From assembly GCA_903950295.1 (NCBI GenBank), contig CAJBAP010000287.1, forward strand, positions 1-20,577: 20,577 nt of DNA, written 5' to 3'. This stretch comes from an uncultured Rhodocyclaceae bacterium (GTDB lineage: Bacteria; Pseudomonadota; Gammaproteobacteria; Burkholderiales; Rhodocyclaceae). Positions within the stretch are counted from its first letter, which is position 1; every line of letters begins with the position of its first letter. The position numbers were made by a program, and so were the translations under genes. Below the pieces are notes generated by a model. The model was not told where the DNA came from. It searched no databases and saw only the letters and a program-made list of their open reading frames with translations. Shown in pieces: positions 9,815 through 20,577 of the stretch.

Positions 9815-11407
9815 TTGAATCGCCCCCATCGAAACGGGCCGGGCTCCGGCCGCTCCCGTTACGAACTGCTCCAGACCATCCAGCGGCAGGTTGGTCGCGA
9901 ACGCAGCATGGCGCGATTGCCGGGATTGGTCATGGAAACTGTCGGGCAGCTTCTGGACGCGGACCGGAGCACGCTGTACCTGCTCGAGGGCGAGACCATG
10001 GCGCTACGTGCCTGCTATGCGCAGGGCGTGCAGAGCGGCAGTTCGATCGTTGTGCCCTTGCAGATGGGGGTCATCGGTACTGCGCTGTTGCGGCGCCAGG
10101 CCATCAACCTCGTCAACGCCAGCCAGCATCCTTTCTTCAACTCCGCCATCGACAGTGTTACCGGTTACAAGACCGACAGCCTGCTGGCGCTGCCCATCAT
10201 TGACCCGAGTAATGATCAGGTAATCGGTGGCATCGAACTGCTCAATAAGCCATCCGGGCACTTTAGTGCCGAGGATGAACGCATTGCCGCCGCTACCGCG
10301 CAACGGCTCGTGGACGTGATGCACGCCCCGAATTTCAATCGTGCAACCGCACGCGCCATTATCAATGAACTGCACGGGCTGATCGAGTACGGTCGCGGGG
10401 CAGTATTCTGCCTGGATATTGAAGAAGGGCGACTGGTGGCACTGCATGCCGACGACGCTGATGGCGCGGATCTCTCGATAAACATGCGGCTGGGGATCGC
10501 GGGAATGGTGGCGCTGACCAACGAACCGCTGCTGATTGCAGATGCCCAGGCTGATCCGCGTTTCGATTCTTCATTTGACCGGAAGACCGGCTATGTGACG
10601 CGCCAGATCCTCTGCGTCCCGCTGCTAAATTCAAAAAACGAGGCGATGGGGGTCATCCAGGTGATCAACAAGCGCAAGGGCACTTTCTCCGCCGAAGACC
10701 GGGATCTGCTCACCTCCGTTTCCTGCGTGGTTGCCATCGCCATCGAGAACGCCATGCTCTTCGAAGAAAACGAGCAGCAGTTCCGGAGCTTGCTCGATGC
10801 CCTCGCGGCCTCGATCGATGCCCGCGACAGCCTCACAGCGGGGCATTCCCGACGCGTCGCGGTAATTGCACGTGGCATTGCGACGGAACTGGATTTTAAC
10901 GAGCAGGACATCGATCTGCTGGAAGTTGCCGCGATCCTGCACGACTACGGCAAGATTGGCGTGGACGACAAGGTGCTGAAGAAGGAAGGCCGCCTCGACG
11001 AGGATGAGTATGCCCACATGAAGCAACATGCCGAAATGAGCTTCGGCATTCTGGACCGGATTCGCTTCTCGCGCCGGTATAGCGGAGTGCCATTGATTGC
11101 CGCATCACACCATGAAAACCTTGACGGGTCAGGCTACCCGCGAGGTCTCAAGGCACATGCGATTCCCTTCATGGCAAAGATTCTGAGTGTGGCCGATGTC
11201 TTTGAAGCGCTGACGGCCAATCGCCACTACCGCAAAGGCATGCAGGTAGATCGATCACTGGCAATCATCGACCAGGAAGTTGGTAAAAAGTTCGAGGGGT
11301 TGGTGGTCGACGCGCTAAGGCGATACCTCGCCAAAGGCGGCTTGGTGGCACTCGATTTGGCAGCAAGCAGCGACGCCAGCGCCGATTCTGGTGCGATCCA
11401 GTCATAG
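9815..11407 (+). CDS. GAF-GAF-HD-GYP cyclic-di-GMP phosphodiesterase
   Basis: 530 residues from the TTG at 9815; a GTG start at 9743 would add 24. Two GAF domains (about 16-166 and 176-316) carry similar segments: GYKTDSLLALPI and GYVTRQILCVPL, then ELLNKPSGHFSAED and QVINKRKGTFSAED. A connecting helix leads to an HD-GYP domain (about 320-500) with GHSRRVA, the metal-binding HDYGKIG (His376, Asp377), HHENLDGSGYPRGL (432-445) and ADVFEALTANRHYR. HD-GYP enzymes hydrolyse c-di-GMP (or cGAMP); catalytic residues are intact. No membrane segment, so a cytoplasmic enzyme whose GAF domains bind a small ligand, unknown. It stands between the dap operon and prmB, 25 bp before the latter. The 3' end is Ala/Ser-rich (DASADSGAIQS). 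Confidence 0.92.
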   Translation: MNRPHRNGPGSGRSRYELLQTIQRQVGRERSMARLPGLVMETVGQLLDADRSTLYLLEGETMALRACYAQGVQSGSSIVVPLQMGVIGTALLRRQAINLVNASQHPFFNSAIDSVTGYKTDSLLALPIIDPSNDQVIGGIELLNKPSGHFSAEDERIAAATAQRLVDVMHAPNFNRATARAIINELHGLIEYGRGAVFCLDIEEGRLVALHADDADGADLSINMRLGIAGMVALTNEPLLIADAQADPRFDSSFDRKTGYVTRQILCVPLLNSKNEAMGVIQVINKRKGTFSAEDRDLLTSVSCVVAIAIENAMLFEENEQQFRSLLDALAASIDARDSLTAGHSRRVAVIARGIATELDFNEQDIDLLEVAAILHDYGKIGVDDKVLKKEGRLDEDEYAHMKQHAEMSFGILDRIRFSRRYSGVPLIAASHHENLDGSGYPRGLKAHAIPFMAKILSVADVFEALTANRHYRKGMQVDRSLAIIDQEVGKKFEGLVVDALRRYLAKGGLVALDLAASSDASADSGAIQS

Positions 11408-11432
11408 CACTTCACTTACGGAAACCAGCAAC

Positions 11433-12323
11433 ATGTCCGAACTCCTCGACGACCTTCACACCGTGCGCGACTGGCTGCGCTGGGGTACCAGCCGCTTCAA
11501 CGAAGCGAAGCTGTTTTTCGGCCACGGTTGCGACAACGCCCATGACGAAGCGGCATGGCTGGTACTGCATGCGTTACACCTGCCGCCCGACCGGCTCGAT
11601 CCATACCTCGACGCGCGCCTCACACGTCACGAACGCCTCGCCGTGCTCGATCTGATGCAACAGCGCATCGCCCGCCGCCTCCCCGCCGCCTACCTGACGC
11701 ACGAAGCCTGGCAGGCCGGCCTGCGTTTTTACGTCGATGAGCGCGTACTGATTCCACGCTCCTACTTCGCCGACTTGCTGGTGGATGGCTTCGCGCCGTG
11801 GATCGACGATCCCTACGCCATCGGCAGCGCACTGGATCTCTGCACCGGTTCCGGCTGCCTGGCCATCCTGATGGCGCACGCCTTTCCTGCCGCAAAGATC
11901 GACGCCGCCGATATTTCGAAAGACGCACTGGAAGTCGCCAAACGCAACGTCGCCGACCATGGCTTGAAAGACCGTGTGCGCCTCGTGCCAGGGGATCTGT
12001 TCGCTGGGCTGGGCAAACGCCGCTACGACTTCATCTTGAGCAACCCGCCCTATGTCACCGCGCAGGCGATGCGCGACCTGCCACCCGAATATCGCCATGA
12101 ACCGGAACATGCACTCGCCGCCGGCGAAGACGGTCTGGATATCGTGCGCCGCATCCTCGCCGGCGCGGCCAACCATCTGAAACCGGGCGGGTTACTCGCC
12201 GTGGAAGTCGGTCACAACCGCGCCATCGTCGAAAGCGCCTTCCCCGAATTGCCACTCACCTGGCTCGATACGCCGAGTGGCGATGGCAAACTCTTCATGC
12301 TGCGGCGCGAAGATCTGGCCTAG
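11433..12323 (+). CDS. prmB: Ribosomal protein L3 N5-glutamine methyltransferase PrmB
   Basis: 296 residues; the ATG at 11433 begins the conserved N-terminus (MSELLDDLHTVRDWLRWGTSRF), and the upstream open frame overlapping the HD-GYP stop is rejected. PrmB methylates a glutamine of ribosomal protein L3 using S-adenosylmethionine and aids 50S assembly. Seen: an N-terminal helical domain (1-90), the RFYVDERVLIPRS segment (98-110), SAM motif I ALDLCTGSGCLAI (133-145), acidic loop AADISKDAL and catalytic SNPPYV (203-208) for glutamine binding. The YLTHEAWQAGL and LIPRSYF forms fit PrmB better than its relative PrmC, whose typical neighbour prfA is absent. It converges with the pseudouridine synthase gene, stops 6 bp apart. 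Confidence 0.92.
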   Translation: MSELLDDLHTVRDWLRWGTSRFNEAKLFFGHGCDNAHDEAAWLVLHALHLPPDRLDPYLDARLTRHERLAVLDLMQQRIARRLPAAYLTHEAWQAGLRFYVDERVLIPRSYFADLLVDGFAPWIDDPYAIGSALDLCTGSGCLAILMAHAFPAAKIDAADISKDALEVAKRNVADHGLKDRVRLVPGDLFAGLGKRRYDFILSNPPYVTAQAMRDLPPEYRHEPEHALAAGEDGLDIVRRILAGAANHLKPGGLLAVEVGHNRAIVESAFPELPLTWLDTPSGDGKLFMLRREDLA

Positions 12324-12336
12324 AACGGCCTAGAAC
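12317..12336. repeat. Tandem 10-bp duplication at convergent stop codons
   Basis: Two adjacent units of GGCCTAGAAC. The CTAG of the first provides the TAG of prmB (12321-12323); the CTAG of the second provides, on the minus strand, the TAG of the rluF-like gene (12330-12332). A short local duplication explains the arrangement. Confidence 0.7.
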
Positions 12337-13157
12337 GCCTCATCCGCCCTTAAATACCGCCATTGTCCGGGCGGCACATCGCCCAGCATCACGCGGCCGA
12401 TACGCACCCGCTTCAGGCCCGTTACGCGGAGCCCCACCAGTTCGCACATGCGGCGGATCTGGCGCTTTTTGCCTTCCTTGAGGATGAAGCGCAGCTGGTC
12501 TTCGTTTTGCCAACTCACCTGCGCCGGCTTGAGCGCCTTGCCGTCGAGCGACAGGCCGTGCTTGAGCAGCTGCAGATCCTGGTCACTCAGTTGCCCCTCG
12601 ACGCGCACGAGGTACTCCTTTTCGATGTCGCTGTCCGCACCGATCAACTGGCGGGCGACACGACCATCCTGCGTCAGGATCAGCAGGCCGGTCGAATCGA
12701 TATCGAGCCGGCCAGCGGGGGCCAGCCCCCTCAGGCAGCCGGGGAAAAAGCGCTGCGCGTCACTCACCAACTGGCTGTCCGGGCCGACCAGCATCACCGC
12801 GGGCTGATGGCCGTCTTCGGCCTGGCCCGACACGTAACCGATCGGCTTGTGCAGCAGAATCGTCGCCAGGCGTGCTTGCTGGGCCTGTGCCGCTGTCGCC
12901 AGAGTGATCTCGACATCCGGTGCGGCGCGCGAACCCAACTGCGTCACCCGTTCGCCGTTAACGAAAACCAGCCCACGCTCGATGTAGGCATCGGCCTCGC
13001 GGCGCGAACACAGGCCGCGCTCGGCCATCAGCTTCGAAATGCGCACGCCCGTCGGTGCTTCCGCCACGACCGGCATTATCTTTGTCTCAGTGCGCCGCAC
13101 GACACGGATTTTCGGGCGCGGGGCAGATGGTGGAGTGGGTGGAGCGGTATCATTCAT
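12330..13157 (-). CDS. rluF: 23S rRNA pseudouridine synthase, RluF-like
   Basis: 275 residues from the ATG at 13157; the frame stays open far upstream across rlmJ but that part is antisense and ignored. Pseudouridine synthases of the RsuA/RluB/E/F family isomerise uridines in rRNA. Seen: a variable basic/proline N-terminus (1-35), an S4 RNA-binding domain (about 38-85; [20 protein letters not shown]), the HKPIGYVSG segment, catalytic Asp152 in [28 protein letters not shown] and the C-terminal [14 protein letters not shown] with [16 protein letters not shown]. The catalytic context GRLDxDSxGL and MCELVG fit the RluF (U2604) group best, RluB or RluE less so. It is divergent from rlmJ with only 24 bp between start codons; no strong ribosome binding site. 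Confidence 0.85.
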   Translation of the reverse strand: MNDTAPPTPPSAPRPKIRVVRRTETKIMPVVAEAPTGVRISKLMAERGLCSRREADAYIERGLVFVNGERVTQLGSRAAPDVEITLATAAQAQQARLATILLHKPIGYVSGQAEDGHQPAVMLVGPDSQLVSDAQRFFPGCLRGLAPAGRLDIDSTGLLILTQDGRVARQLIGADSDIEKEYLVRVEGQLSDQDLQLLKHGLSLDGKALKPAQVSWQNEDQLRFILKEGKKRQIRRMCELVGLRVTGLKRVRIGRVMLGDVPPGQWRYLRADEAF

Positions 13158-13181
13158 GGTCACGCATTCTAGTCTTCCCTC

Positions 13182-14042
13182 ATGCTCAGTTATCGCCATG
13201 TTTTCCACGCCGGCAACCACGCTGACGTTCTCAAGCACACCGTGCTGCTGGCGGTGCTGGATTACTTCAATCAGAAGGACAAATCCTACTGGGTGATCGA
13301 CACCCACGCCGGGGCCGGCGGCTATCGCTTCGATGGCGGCAGATCGAAAACCCATGCCGAGTTCGAGGAAGGCATCGGTCGGCTGTGGCATCGCTCCGAC
13401 CTGCCGCCGCTGCTCGCCAACTATGTCGCCGCCGTGCGCATCGACAATCCGGACGGCCAGTTGCGCCGCTATCCCGGGTCGCCCTTGCTGGCACTGCGTC
13501 TGCTGCGACCGCAGGATCGCCTGCGCCTGTTCGAACTCCATCCCGCCGATGTGCGGCTGCTGGGTGACGCCATCACTGCCACCGTGCCCGACGCGCAAAA
13601 ACGCGTCGCCATCCGCCAGGAAGACGGTTTCGACGGCCTGAAAGTCCTGTTGCCGCCGCCGTCGCGCCGCGGCCTGGTCGTCATCGACCCGGCCTACGAA
13701 GACAAGCGCGATTACGCCCGCGTCGTCACCGCCTTGAAGGATGGTCTGGAACGCTTCGCCACCGGCACCTTCATGATCTGGTATCCGCTCCTCAAGCGCA
13801 ACGAAAGCATCCAGTTGGCCGGCCGTCTGAAGAAGGTCGCCCCCGACTGGCTCAACGTCACGCTGACGGTAAAAGCACCCGGCAAAGACGGCATCGGCAT
13901 GCACGGCAGTGGCATCTTCATCGTCAATCCGCCCTGGACGCTCGCCGCCACTTTGCGGGATACCCTGCCATGGCTCGTCGACACGCTGGCCGTCGAAAAA
14001 GTCGGCGCTGGCGGGACGGCAGAAACCAGCGCGGGAAAATAG
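13182..14042 (+). CDS. rlmJ: 23S rRNA (adenine2030-N6)-methyltransferase RlmJ with a repeat-encoded C-terminus
   Basis: 286 residues against about 280 for E. coli RlmJ. It makes N6-methyladenosine at A2030 of 23S rRNA using S-adenosylmethionine. The start is fixed by the highly conserved N-terminus [20 protein letters not shown]. Seen further: [11 protein letters not shown] (38-48) of the SAM pocket, the catalytic [13 protein letters not shown] (167-179; DPAY as the DPPY-type motif) and [11 protein letters not shown] (242-252). The last 15 residues are odd: EKVGAGGTA (272-280) is the translation of dispersed repeat copy 4, followed by a short tail ETSAGK. The conserved fold ends before it, so activity is probably kept. 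The next gene starts 61 bp beyond the stop. Confidence 0.95.
   Translation: MLSYRHVFHAGNHADVLKHTVLLAVLDYFNQKDKSYWVIDTHAGAGGYRFDGGRSKTHAEFEEGIGRLWHRSDLPPLLANYVAAVRIDNPDGQLRRYPGSPLLALRLLRPQDRLRLFELHPADVRLLGDAITATVPDAQKRVAIRQEDGFDGLKVLLPPPSRRGLVVIDPAYEDKRDYARVVTALKDGLERFATGTFMIWYPLLKRNESIQLAGRLKKVAPDWLNVTLTVKAPGKDGIGMHGSGIFIVNPPWTLAATLRDTLPWLVDTLAVEKVGAGGTAETSAGK
13996..14020 (+). repeat. dispersed 25-bp repeat, copy 4 (consensus, inside rlmJ)
   Basis: Five A's followed by GTCGGCGCTGGCGGGACGGC, identical to copies 1 and 3 but inside a gene. It is read in frame as (E)KVGAGGTA near the RlmJ C-terminus, 20 bp before the TAG stop at 14040-14042. Confidence 0.9.
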
Positions 14043-14103
14043 CCACAAGAGCCAACGGCAGCGCATAATGCAGGTTGCAGAAGAATGGATATCGACCACC
14101 ACC

Positions 14104-15012
14104 ATGACTTTTGAAGCAAGCAATTCACCCTGCGTCCTCGCCGTTGACGATGACGCGCTAATGCGCCTCGTGCTCGAAGATAATTTGAGCGAAGCTGGCT
14201 TTGAGGTGTTGCTGGCCGAAGACGGCGAAATCGCCTGGCAACTACTGCAGGAAAACAGCGAACGTATCGAGTGCCTGGTCCTCGATCGCATGATGCCCAA
14301 TCTCGACGGCATGGGTTTGCTGTTACGCGCCAAGGCCGATGAGCGCTTCAAGCACCTGCCGGTAATTTTTGAAACGGCTGCCGGCGAGCCCGAAGACATG
14401 ACCGAGGGCATCGCGGCCGGTGCCTACTACTACCTGGTCAAGCCGTTCAACAGCGACCTGCTGATCACCCTGGTACGCTCGGCCGTCGAGGCTTTCCGCA
14501 ACATCCGCGGTCGTGAGAGCGCCGCCGCAGAGCAGGAAACCGCCTACCGCAGTTTGCGCGAAGCCGCCTTCGAAATTCGCACCATCGATGAAGTCCATGC
14601 GCTCGCCCCCCTGTTGGCCCGCCTGTTTCCCGACCCGGGACGGGTCAATCTGGGCATCATCGAACTACTGATCAACGCGGTCGAGCACGGCAATCTCGGC
14701 ATCAACTATGGCGAAAAAACCCGTCTCGTTCTCGATGACAACTGGCGAGCAGAAGTCGAGCGGCGACTGGCCATGTCCGAATACGCCGACAAGCACGTGC
14801 ATGTCCATTTCCTGCGTGATCCGCATGCCGTTCGCCTGTCCATTCGTGATCAGGGCGAGGGGTTCGACTGGCGCAAATATCTTTCGATCTCGGCCGATCG
14901 CGCCCTCGACCCGCATGGTCGCGGCATTGCGATGTCGCGCATGATCAGCTTCGACAACATCGAATACGTCGGCAACGGCAACCAGGTCGATGCCACCATC
15001 AGCCTCGCATAA
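14104..15012 (+). CDS. Response regulator with C-terminal RsbW-like ATPase domain
   Basis: 302 residues from the ATG at 14104; an ATG at 14068 would add 12 residues ([12 protein letters not shown]) and cannot be excluded, as neither has a good ribosome binding site. A CATAAT at 14064-14069 could be a -10 box and would favour the later start. Residues 8-130 are a receiver: DDD at 15-17, phosphoacceptor Asp61 (VLDRMMP), Thr91, Lys113 (VKPF). A short linker (135-160) leads to a GHKL ATPase: N box [16 protein letters not shown] (185-200), DQGEGFD (249-255) and [10 protein letters not shown] (271-280). There is no HisKA dimerisation/phosphoacceptor helix; the ELLxNAVEHGN form is typical of RsbW/SpoIIAB-type serine kinases and anti-sigma factors. 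Likely a phosphorylation-controlled partner-switch protein (inference). It opens the signalling run. Confidence 0.85.
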   Translation: MTFEASNSPCVLAVDDDALMRLVLEDNLSEAGFEVLLAEDGEIAWQLLQENSERIECLVLDRMMPNLDGMGLLLRAKADERFKHLPVIFETAAGEPEDMTEGIAAGAYYYLVKPFNSDLLITLVRSAVEAFRNIRGRESAAAEQETAYRSLREAAFEIRTIDEVHALAPLLARLFPDPGRVNLGIIELLINAVEHGNLGINYGEKTRLVLDDNWRAEVERRLAMSEYADKHVHVHFLRDPHAVRLSIRDQGEGFDWRKYLSISADRALDPHGRGIAMSRMISFDNIEYVGNGNQVDATISLA

Positions 15013-15023
15013 CGTCAGCGTAA

Positions 15024-16156
15024 ATGGTCGCCGCAACTGATCTCGCCACCATTCTGGTGGTGGACGACATGCCGGAAAACCTGGCGGTACTGGGCGAATT
15101 GCTCCAGGTGAGTTACCGCGTACGCATCGCCAATGCCGGCCCACGGGCACTGGCGATCGCTGCCAGCGCCCCGCGTCCCGACCTGATTCTGCTCGACGTG
15201 ATGATGCCCGGCATGGATGGCCATGAGGTGCTGCAACGCCTGCGTGCCGATCCGGCCACCCGCGACATTCCCGTCATTTTCGTCACCGCGCTCGATGCCA
15301 GCACCGACGAAGAGCATGGTTTCGAAAGCGGCGCCGTCGATTACATCGCCAAGCCCATCAAGCCGGCGGTCGTACTGGCACGAGTGCGCACCCAGATCGA
15401 ACTGAAGCGCGCACGCGACAGCCTGGCCAACCAGAATGTCTGGCTCGAAGCCGAAGTGTCACGGCGCATGCGCGAAAACCAGATCGTCCAGGATGTCGCC
15501 ATGCGGGCGATGGCCAGCCTGGCCGAAACACGCGACAACGAAACCGGCAACCACATCCGGCGCACCCAGGGGTATGTCGAAATCTTGGCACATGCGCTCG
15601 CCGCCAATCCCAACTATGCCGCGCTGCGCCGCCCCGACATCATCGACCTGGTCATCAAGGCCGCCCCGCTCCACGATATCGGCAAAGTCGGCATTCCTGA
15701 CCACATCCTCAACAAGCCCGGCCCGCTCGACCCTGACGAATGGCGCATCATGCAAACCCATACCACCATGGGTGCCGAAGCCATCGAGCACGCCATGGCC
15801 GGCGAGGAGGATCACGCACCCCTGGCCTTCCTCCATCTCGCGATCGACATTGCCTATTCCCACCATGAAAAATGGGATGGCAGCGGCTACCCCGTCGGTC
15901 TCAAGGGGCGAGCCATACCCCTGCCCGCGCGCCTGATGGCAGTAGCGGATGTCTACGATGCACTGATCTCGCGGCGCGTCTATAAGCCACCGATGACCCA
16001 TGACGCAGCCATCGTCATCATCAGAGACGGTCGCGGCAGTCATTTCGATCCGGACATCGTCGATATCTTCCTCGCCTGCGAGGATGATATTTCCGCCATC
16101 GCCATCCGCTACTCAGACGAAAGTGACGCCGCATCGCCGCCCGCTCAGCCCGGAAA

Positions 16157-16160
<4 letters not shown>
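15024..16160 (+). CDS. Response regulator with HD-GYP phosphodiesterase domain (RpfG-like)
   Basis: 378 residues, 11 bp after the previous gene. Receiver domain (9-125): DD at 14-15, phosphoacceptor Asp58 in [11 protein letters not shown], Lys110 in AKPIKP. A helical linker (125-160, [23 protein letters not shown]) leads to the HD-GYP domain with [15 protein letters not shown], catalytic [13 protein letters not shown] (His217, Asp218) and [16 protein letters not shown] (280-295), then [14 protein letters not shown]. All motifs are intact, so it should hydrolyse c-di-GMP under control of phosphorylation, as RpfG does. Its stop overlaps the ATG of the following hybrid kinase (ATGA at 16157-16160), so the two are translationally coupled, and that kinase is the likely phosphodonor (inference). 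Confidence 0.95.
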
Positions 16161-18915
<2,755 letters not shown>

Positions 18916-18919
<4 letters not shown>

Positions 18920-18978
18920 TGCTGGCACACGCGCCCAACCTCGACAACCGGGAAAACTCAGAAAATAAGTGCCGATGA
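18916..18978 (+). CDS. Possible 20-residue bridging ORF
   Basis: An ATG at 18916 overlaps the TGA of the hybrid kinase (ATGA at 18916-18919) and runs 20 codons to a TGA (18976-18978) that in turn overlaps the ATG of the next gene (ATGA at 18975-18978). The peptide begins [18 protein letters not shown] and is hydrophilic, with no recognisable family. It could couple translation across the 55-bp gap; that it is made at all is unproven. Confidence 0.25.
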
Positions 18979-20577
18979 AAACCGGGCGCACCTTCCTGCT
19001 GCTCTCCCTCGCCTGCCTGGCCCTCAGCTTGGTCGTCGCACCGGTCTGGGCGCACCGGGCAACCGGCACAACGCCGGTCGACAAGCTCACCATCGGCGTC
19101 TTCGCCTTTCGTTCCAAGGCAGAAACCACCCAGCGCTGGCAGCCGCTGGCCGATCACCTCAACCGCACCCTGCCGGACAAGCATGCGCGTATCGTGGCGC
19201 TGGACATGGCGGGCATGGATGCGGCACTGAGCAATGAGGAGCTCGATTTCATCTTCACCAATCCCCGCCACTTCGTCACCTTGCGCCAGCACTACCGCCT
19301 GTCGGGTGCCCTGGCCACGCTGGTCGAAAATGATCACGGCCGGGCCATCCCGGTGCTGGGCGGCACGATCATCACGAGTGCGAAGCGCGACGACCTGACC
19401 CGGCTCGAGCAGTTGCGCGACAAGCGCATCGCCATCTCCGGCACCGAGTTCATGGGCGCCTATCTGGCACCCGCCGCCGCCCTGTTTGAAGCGGGTGTCA
19501 AACTGCCCGCCGATGCAACGCTCATCGACGTCAAGCCCCCGCAGGAAAACGTCATCGCGGCCGTGCTCGGCGGTCGCGCCGATGCCGGCTTCATCCGGTC
19601 CGGTCTGCTCGAAGACCTGGAACGCACCGGCCAACTCCAGCCCGGGCAGCTCAAGGTGCTGGCGCCACGCAGCATCCCCGGATTTCCCTGGGCGATCTCG
19701 ACGCCAACTTACCCCGATTGGCCATTTATCGCCCTGCGTCACGTCGATACCGACACCGCCCGCAGGGTAGCCGCCAGCCTGCTCGCCATCGAACCTGGCG
19801 ACCGCGTGGCGCGCGCCAGCAGGATTCATGGCTTTGTCGTACCCGGCGACTACGCCGAGGTGGAAGAGGCCCTGCGCATGCTGCGCCTGCCACCCTATGA
19901 CGTTGCGCTGGAAATCACCCTGCACGACCTCTGGATACAGTTTCGTCTGCAAATCATCGGCGGCTTCGTGGCGTTGGGCATCATCATCATCCTGCTGCTC
20001 GTGCTGGCCTGGCGCACGCGGCAACTGGCACGCTCGCGCCAGTTGCTGGCCGAGCGAGAAACGACGCTCAATCGCGCCCAACAGGTCGCCCACACCGGCA
20101 GCTGGTCCTATGATTTCGAGCTGCAGACAATGCAGGGCTCCGAAGAAACCTGTCGCATTTTCGACTTGCCAGAGGGCGAGGCATTCAGCCTTGTCCATTT
20201 TCGTGAACAGCTCCATCCGGACGACATCCCGGCGATCGAACTGGCCTGGGAAAAAGCCAAGGCCGGTCAAGGCTACGACTGCGAATACCGCATCCTGGTC
20301 GGTACCGATGTCCGCTGGATTCGCGCCCGCGGCGAGTTCGAGTTCGCCGCCGACGGATCGCCGCGCGCGTGTATCGGCACGGTGCAGGACATCACGGTAC
20401 CGCGCCGCATGGGTGAAGCACTGCGTGAAAGCGAAGTGCGCTTCCGCGATTTCACCCGCGTCAGTGCCGACTGGGTCTGGGAGGTCGACACCAACGCCCG
20501 CTACACCTTCGTTGCCGGCAATGTCGAAACGGTGCTGGGCTTCATACCCGAGGAACTCCTCGGCAAAACACCTTTCG
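18975..20577 (+). CDS. PhnD-like periplasmic sensor protein with PAS domains, partial
   Basis: The frame is open to the window edge, giving the first 534 residues. A signal peptide or N-terminal anchor is at 1-26 (ends PVWA). Residues about 35-290 form a PhnD/phosphonate-binding-type periplasmic domain: LTIGVFAFRSKAETTQRWQPLADHLN, DFIFTNPRHF, LGGTIITSAKRDDL, LRDKRIAISGTEFMGAYLAP, AAVLGGRADAGFIRSGLLE. A membrane segment at about 326-347 (IIGGFVALGIIIILLLVLAW) is followed by a coiled coil, PAS 1 (about 368-475, with HPDDIPAIE and the PAC end IGTVQDIT) and the start of PAS 2 (from about 485, RFRDFTRVSADWVWEVD). The output domain lies beyond the window; a histidine kinase is likely given the neighbours, a GGDEF/EAL protein possible. 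A bound ligand such as a phosphonate, sulfonate or oxyanion is not determinable. Confidence 0.88.
   Translation, partial: MKTGRTFLLLSLACLALSLVVAPVWAHRATGTTPVDKLTIGVFAFRSKAETTQRWQPLADHLNRTLPDKHARIVALDMAGMDAALSNEELDFIFTNPRHFVTLRQHYRLSGALATLVENDHGRAIPVLGGTIITSAKRDDLTRLEQLRDKRIAISGTEFMGAYLAPAAALFEAGVKLPADATLIDVKPPQENVIAAVLGGRADAGFIRSGLLEDLERTGQLQPGQLKVLAPRSIPGFPWAISTPTYPDWPFIALRHVDTDTARRVAASLLAIEPGDRVARASRIHGFVVPGDYAEVEEALRMLRLPPYDVALEITLHDLWIQFRLQIIGGFVALGIIIILLLVLAWRTRQLARSRQLLAERETTLNRAQQVAHTGSWSYDFELQTMQGSEETCRIFDLPEGEAFSLVHFREQLHPDDIPAIELAWEKAKAGQGYDCEYRILVGTDVRWIRARGEFEFAADGSPRACIGTVQDITVPRRMGEALRESEVRFRDFTRVSADWVWEVDTNARYTFVAGNVETVLGFIPEELLGKTPF

Noticed and set aside
11374..11385. A 12-bp inverted match (CGCCAGCGCCGA) to the dispersed repeat near the end of the HD-GYP gene
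   Set aside because: Only half of the motif matches, the T-run and the outer part are missing, and it falls off the 4-kb spacing; a chance match in GC-rich coding sequence is the simpler reading.
13158..14411. Upstream extension of the RluF-like minus-strand frame to 693 residues
   Set aside because: The extra part is antisense to rlmJ and to the receiver gene, which are certain; the S4 domain begins shortly after the ATG at 13157.

Overview
The window looks like a chromosomal segment of a GC-rich betaproteobacterium, most likely of the Rhodocyclaceae type (Dechloromonas/Azonexus/Accumulibacter-like). This rests on the gene families, base composition and housekeeping layout; no marker here fixes the genus. 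Genes are densely packed, with no gene-free stretch over 300 bases (the longest is about 230 bp, at 4635-4864). No tRNA, rRNA, insertion sequence, phage gene or CRISPR array was seen.

Layout. (1) 1-647: end of an AzlC-type permease subunit and its AzlD partner, a branched-chain amino-acid exporter. (2) 4634-715, minus strand: a compact operon of outer-membrane porin, small orphan PstS-like periplasmic binding protein and hybrid sensor kinase, driven by a good sigma70-type promoter whose spacer holds a 16/18 palindrome. (3) 4865-9684, plus strand: queF, dapC, dapD, a PilU-type pilus ATPase and dapE, combining queuosine and lysine/peptidoglycan precursor synthesis with a twitching-motility ATPase. 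(4) 9815-11407: a GAF-GAF-HD-GYP phosphodiesterase. (5) 11433-14042: three enzymes that modify the translation machinery (prmB, an RluF-like pseudouridine synthase on the minus strand, rlmJ). (6) 14104-20577: a signalling run of REC plus RsbW-like ATPase, REC-HD-GYP, PAS-hybrid kinase-Hpt and, cut by the window edge, a PhnD-like periplasmic sensor with TM and PAS domains. The last group plausibly forms one phosphorelay feeding c-di-GMP breakdown.

The most unusual feature is not a gene. A nearly invariant 25-bp sequence (five A's followed by GTCGGCGCTGGCGGGACGGC) occurs five times, at 661, 4797/4798, 9684, 13996 and 18243. All copies have the same orientation and are spaced about 4.1, 4.9, 4.3 and 4.2 kb apart. 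Three lie between genes (one sharing a base with the dapE stop codon) and two are translated in frame, at the C-terminus of RlmJ and in an interdomain linker of the hybrid kinase. All six reading frames of the motif are open. It looks like a high-copy dispersed element or an architectural/uptake-type signal, and is the best candidate here for something undescribed.
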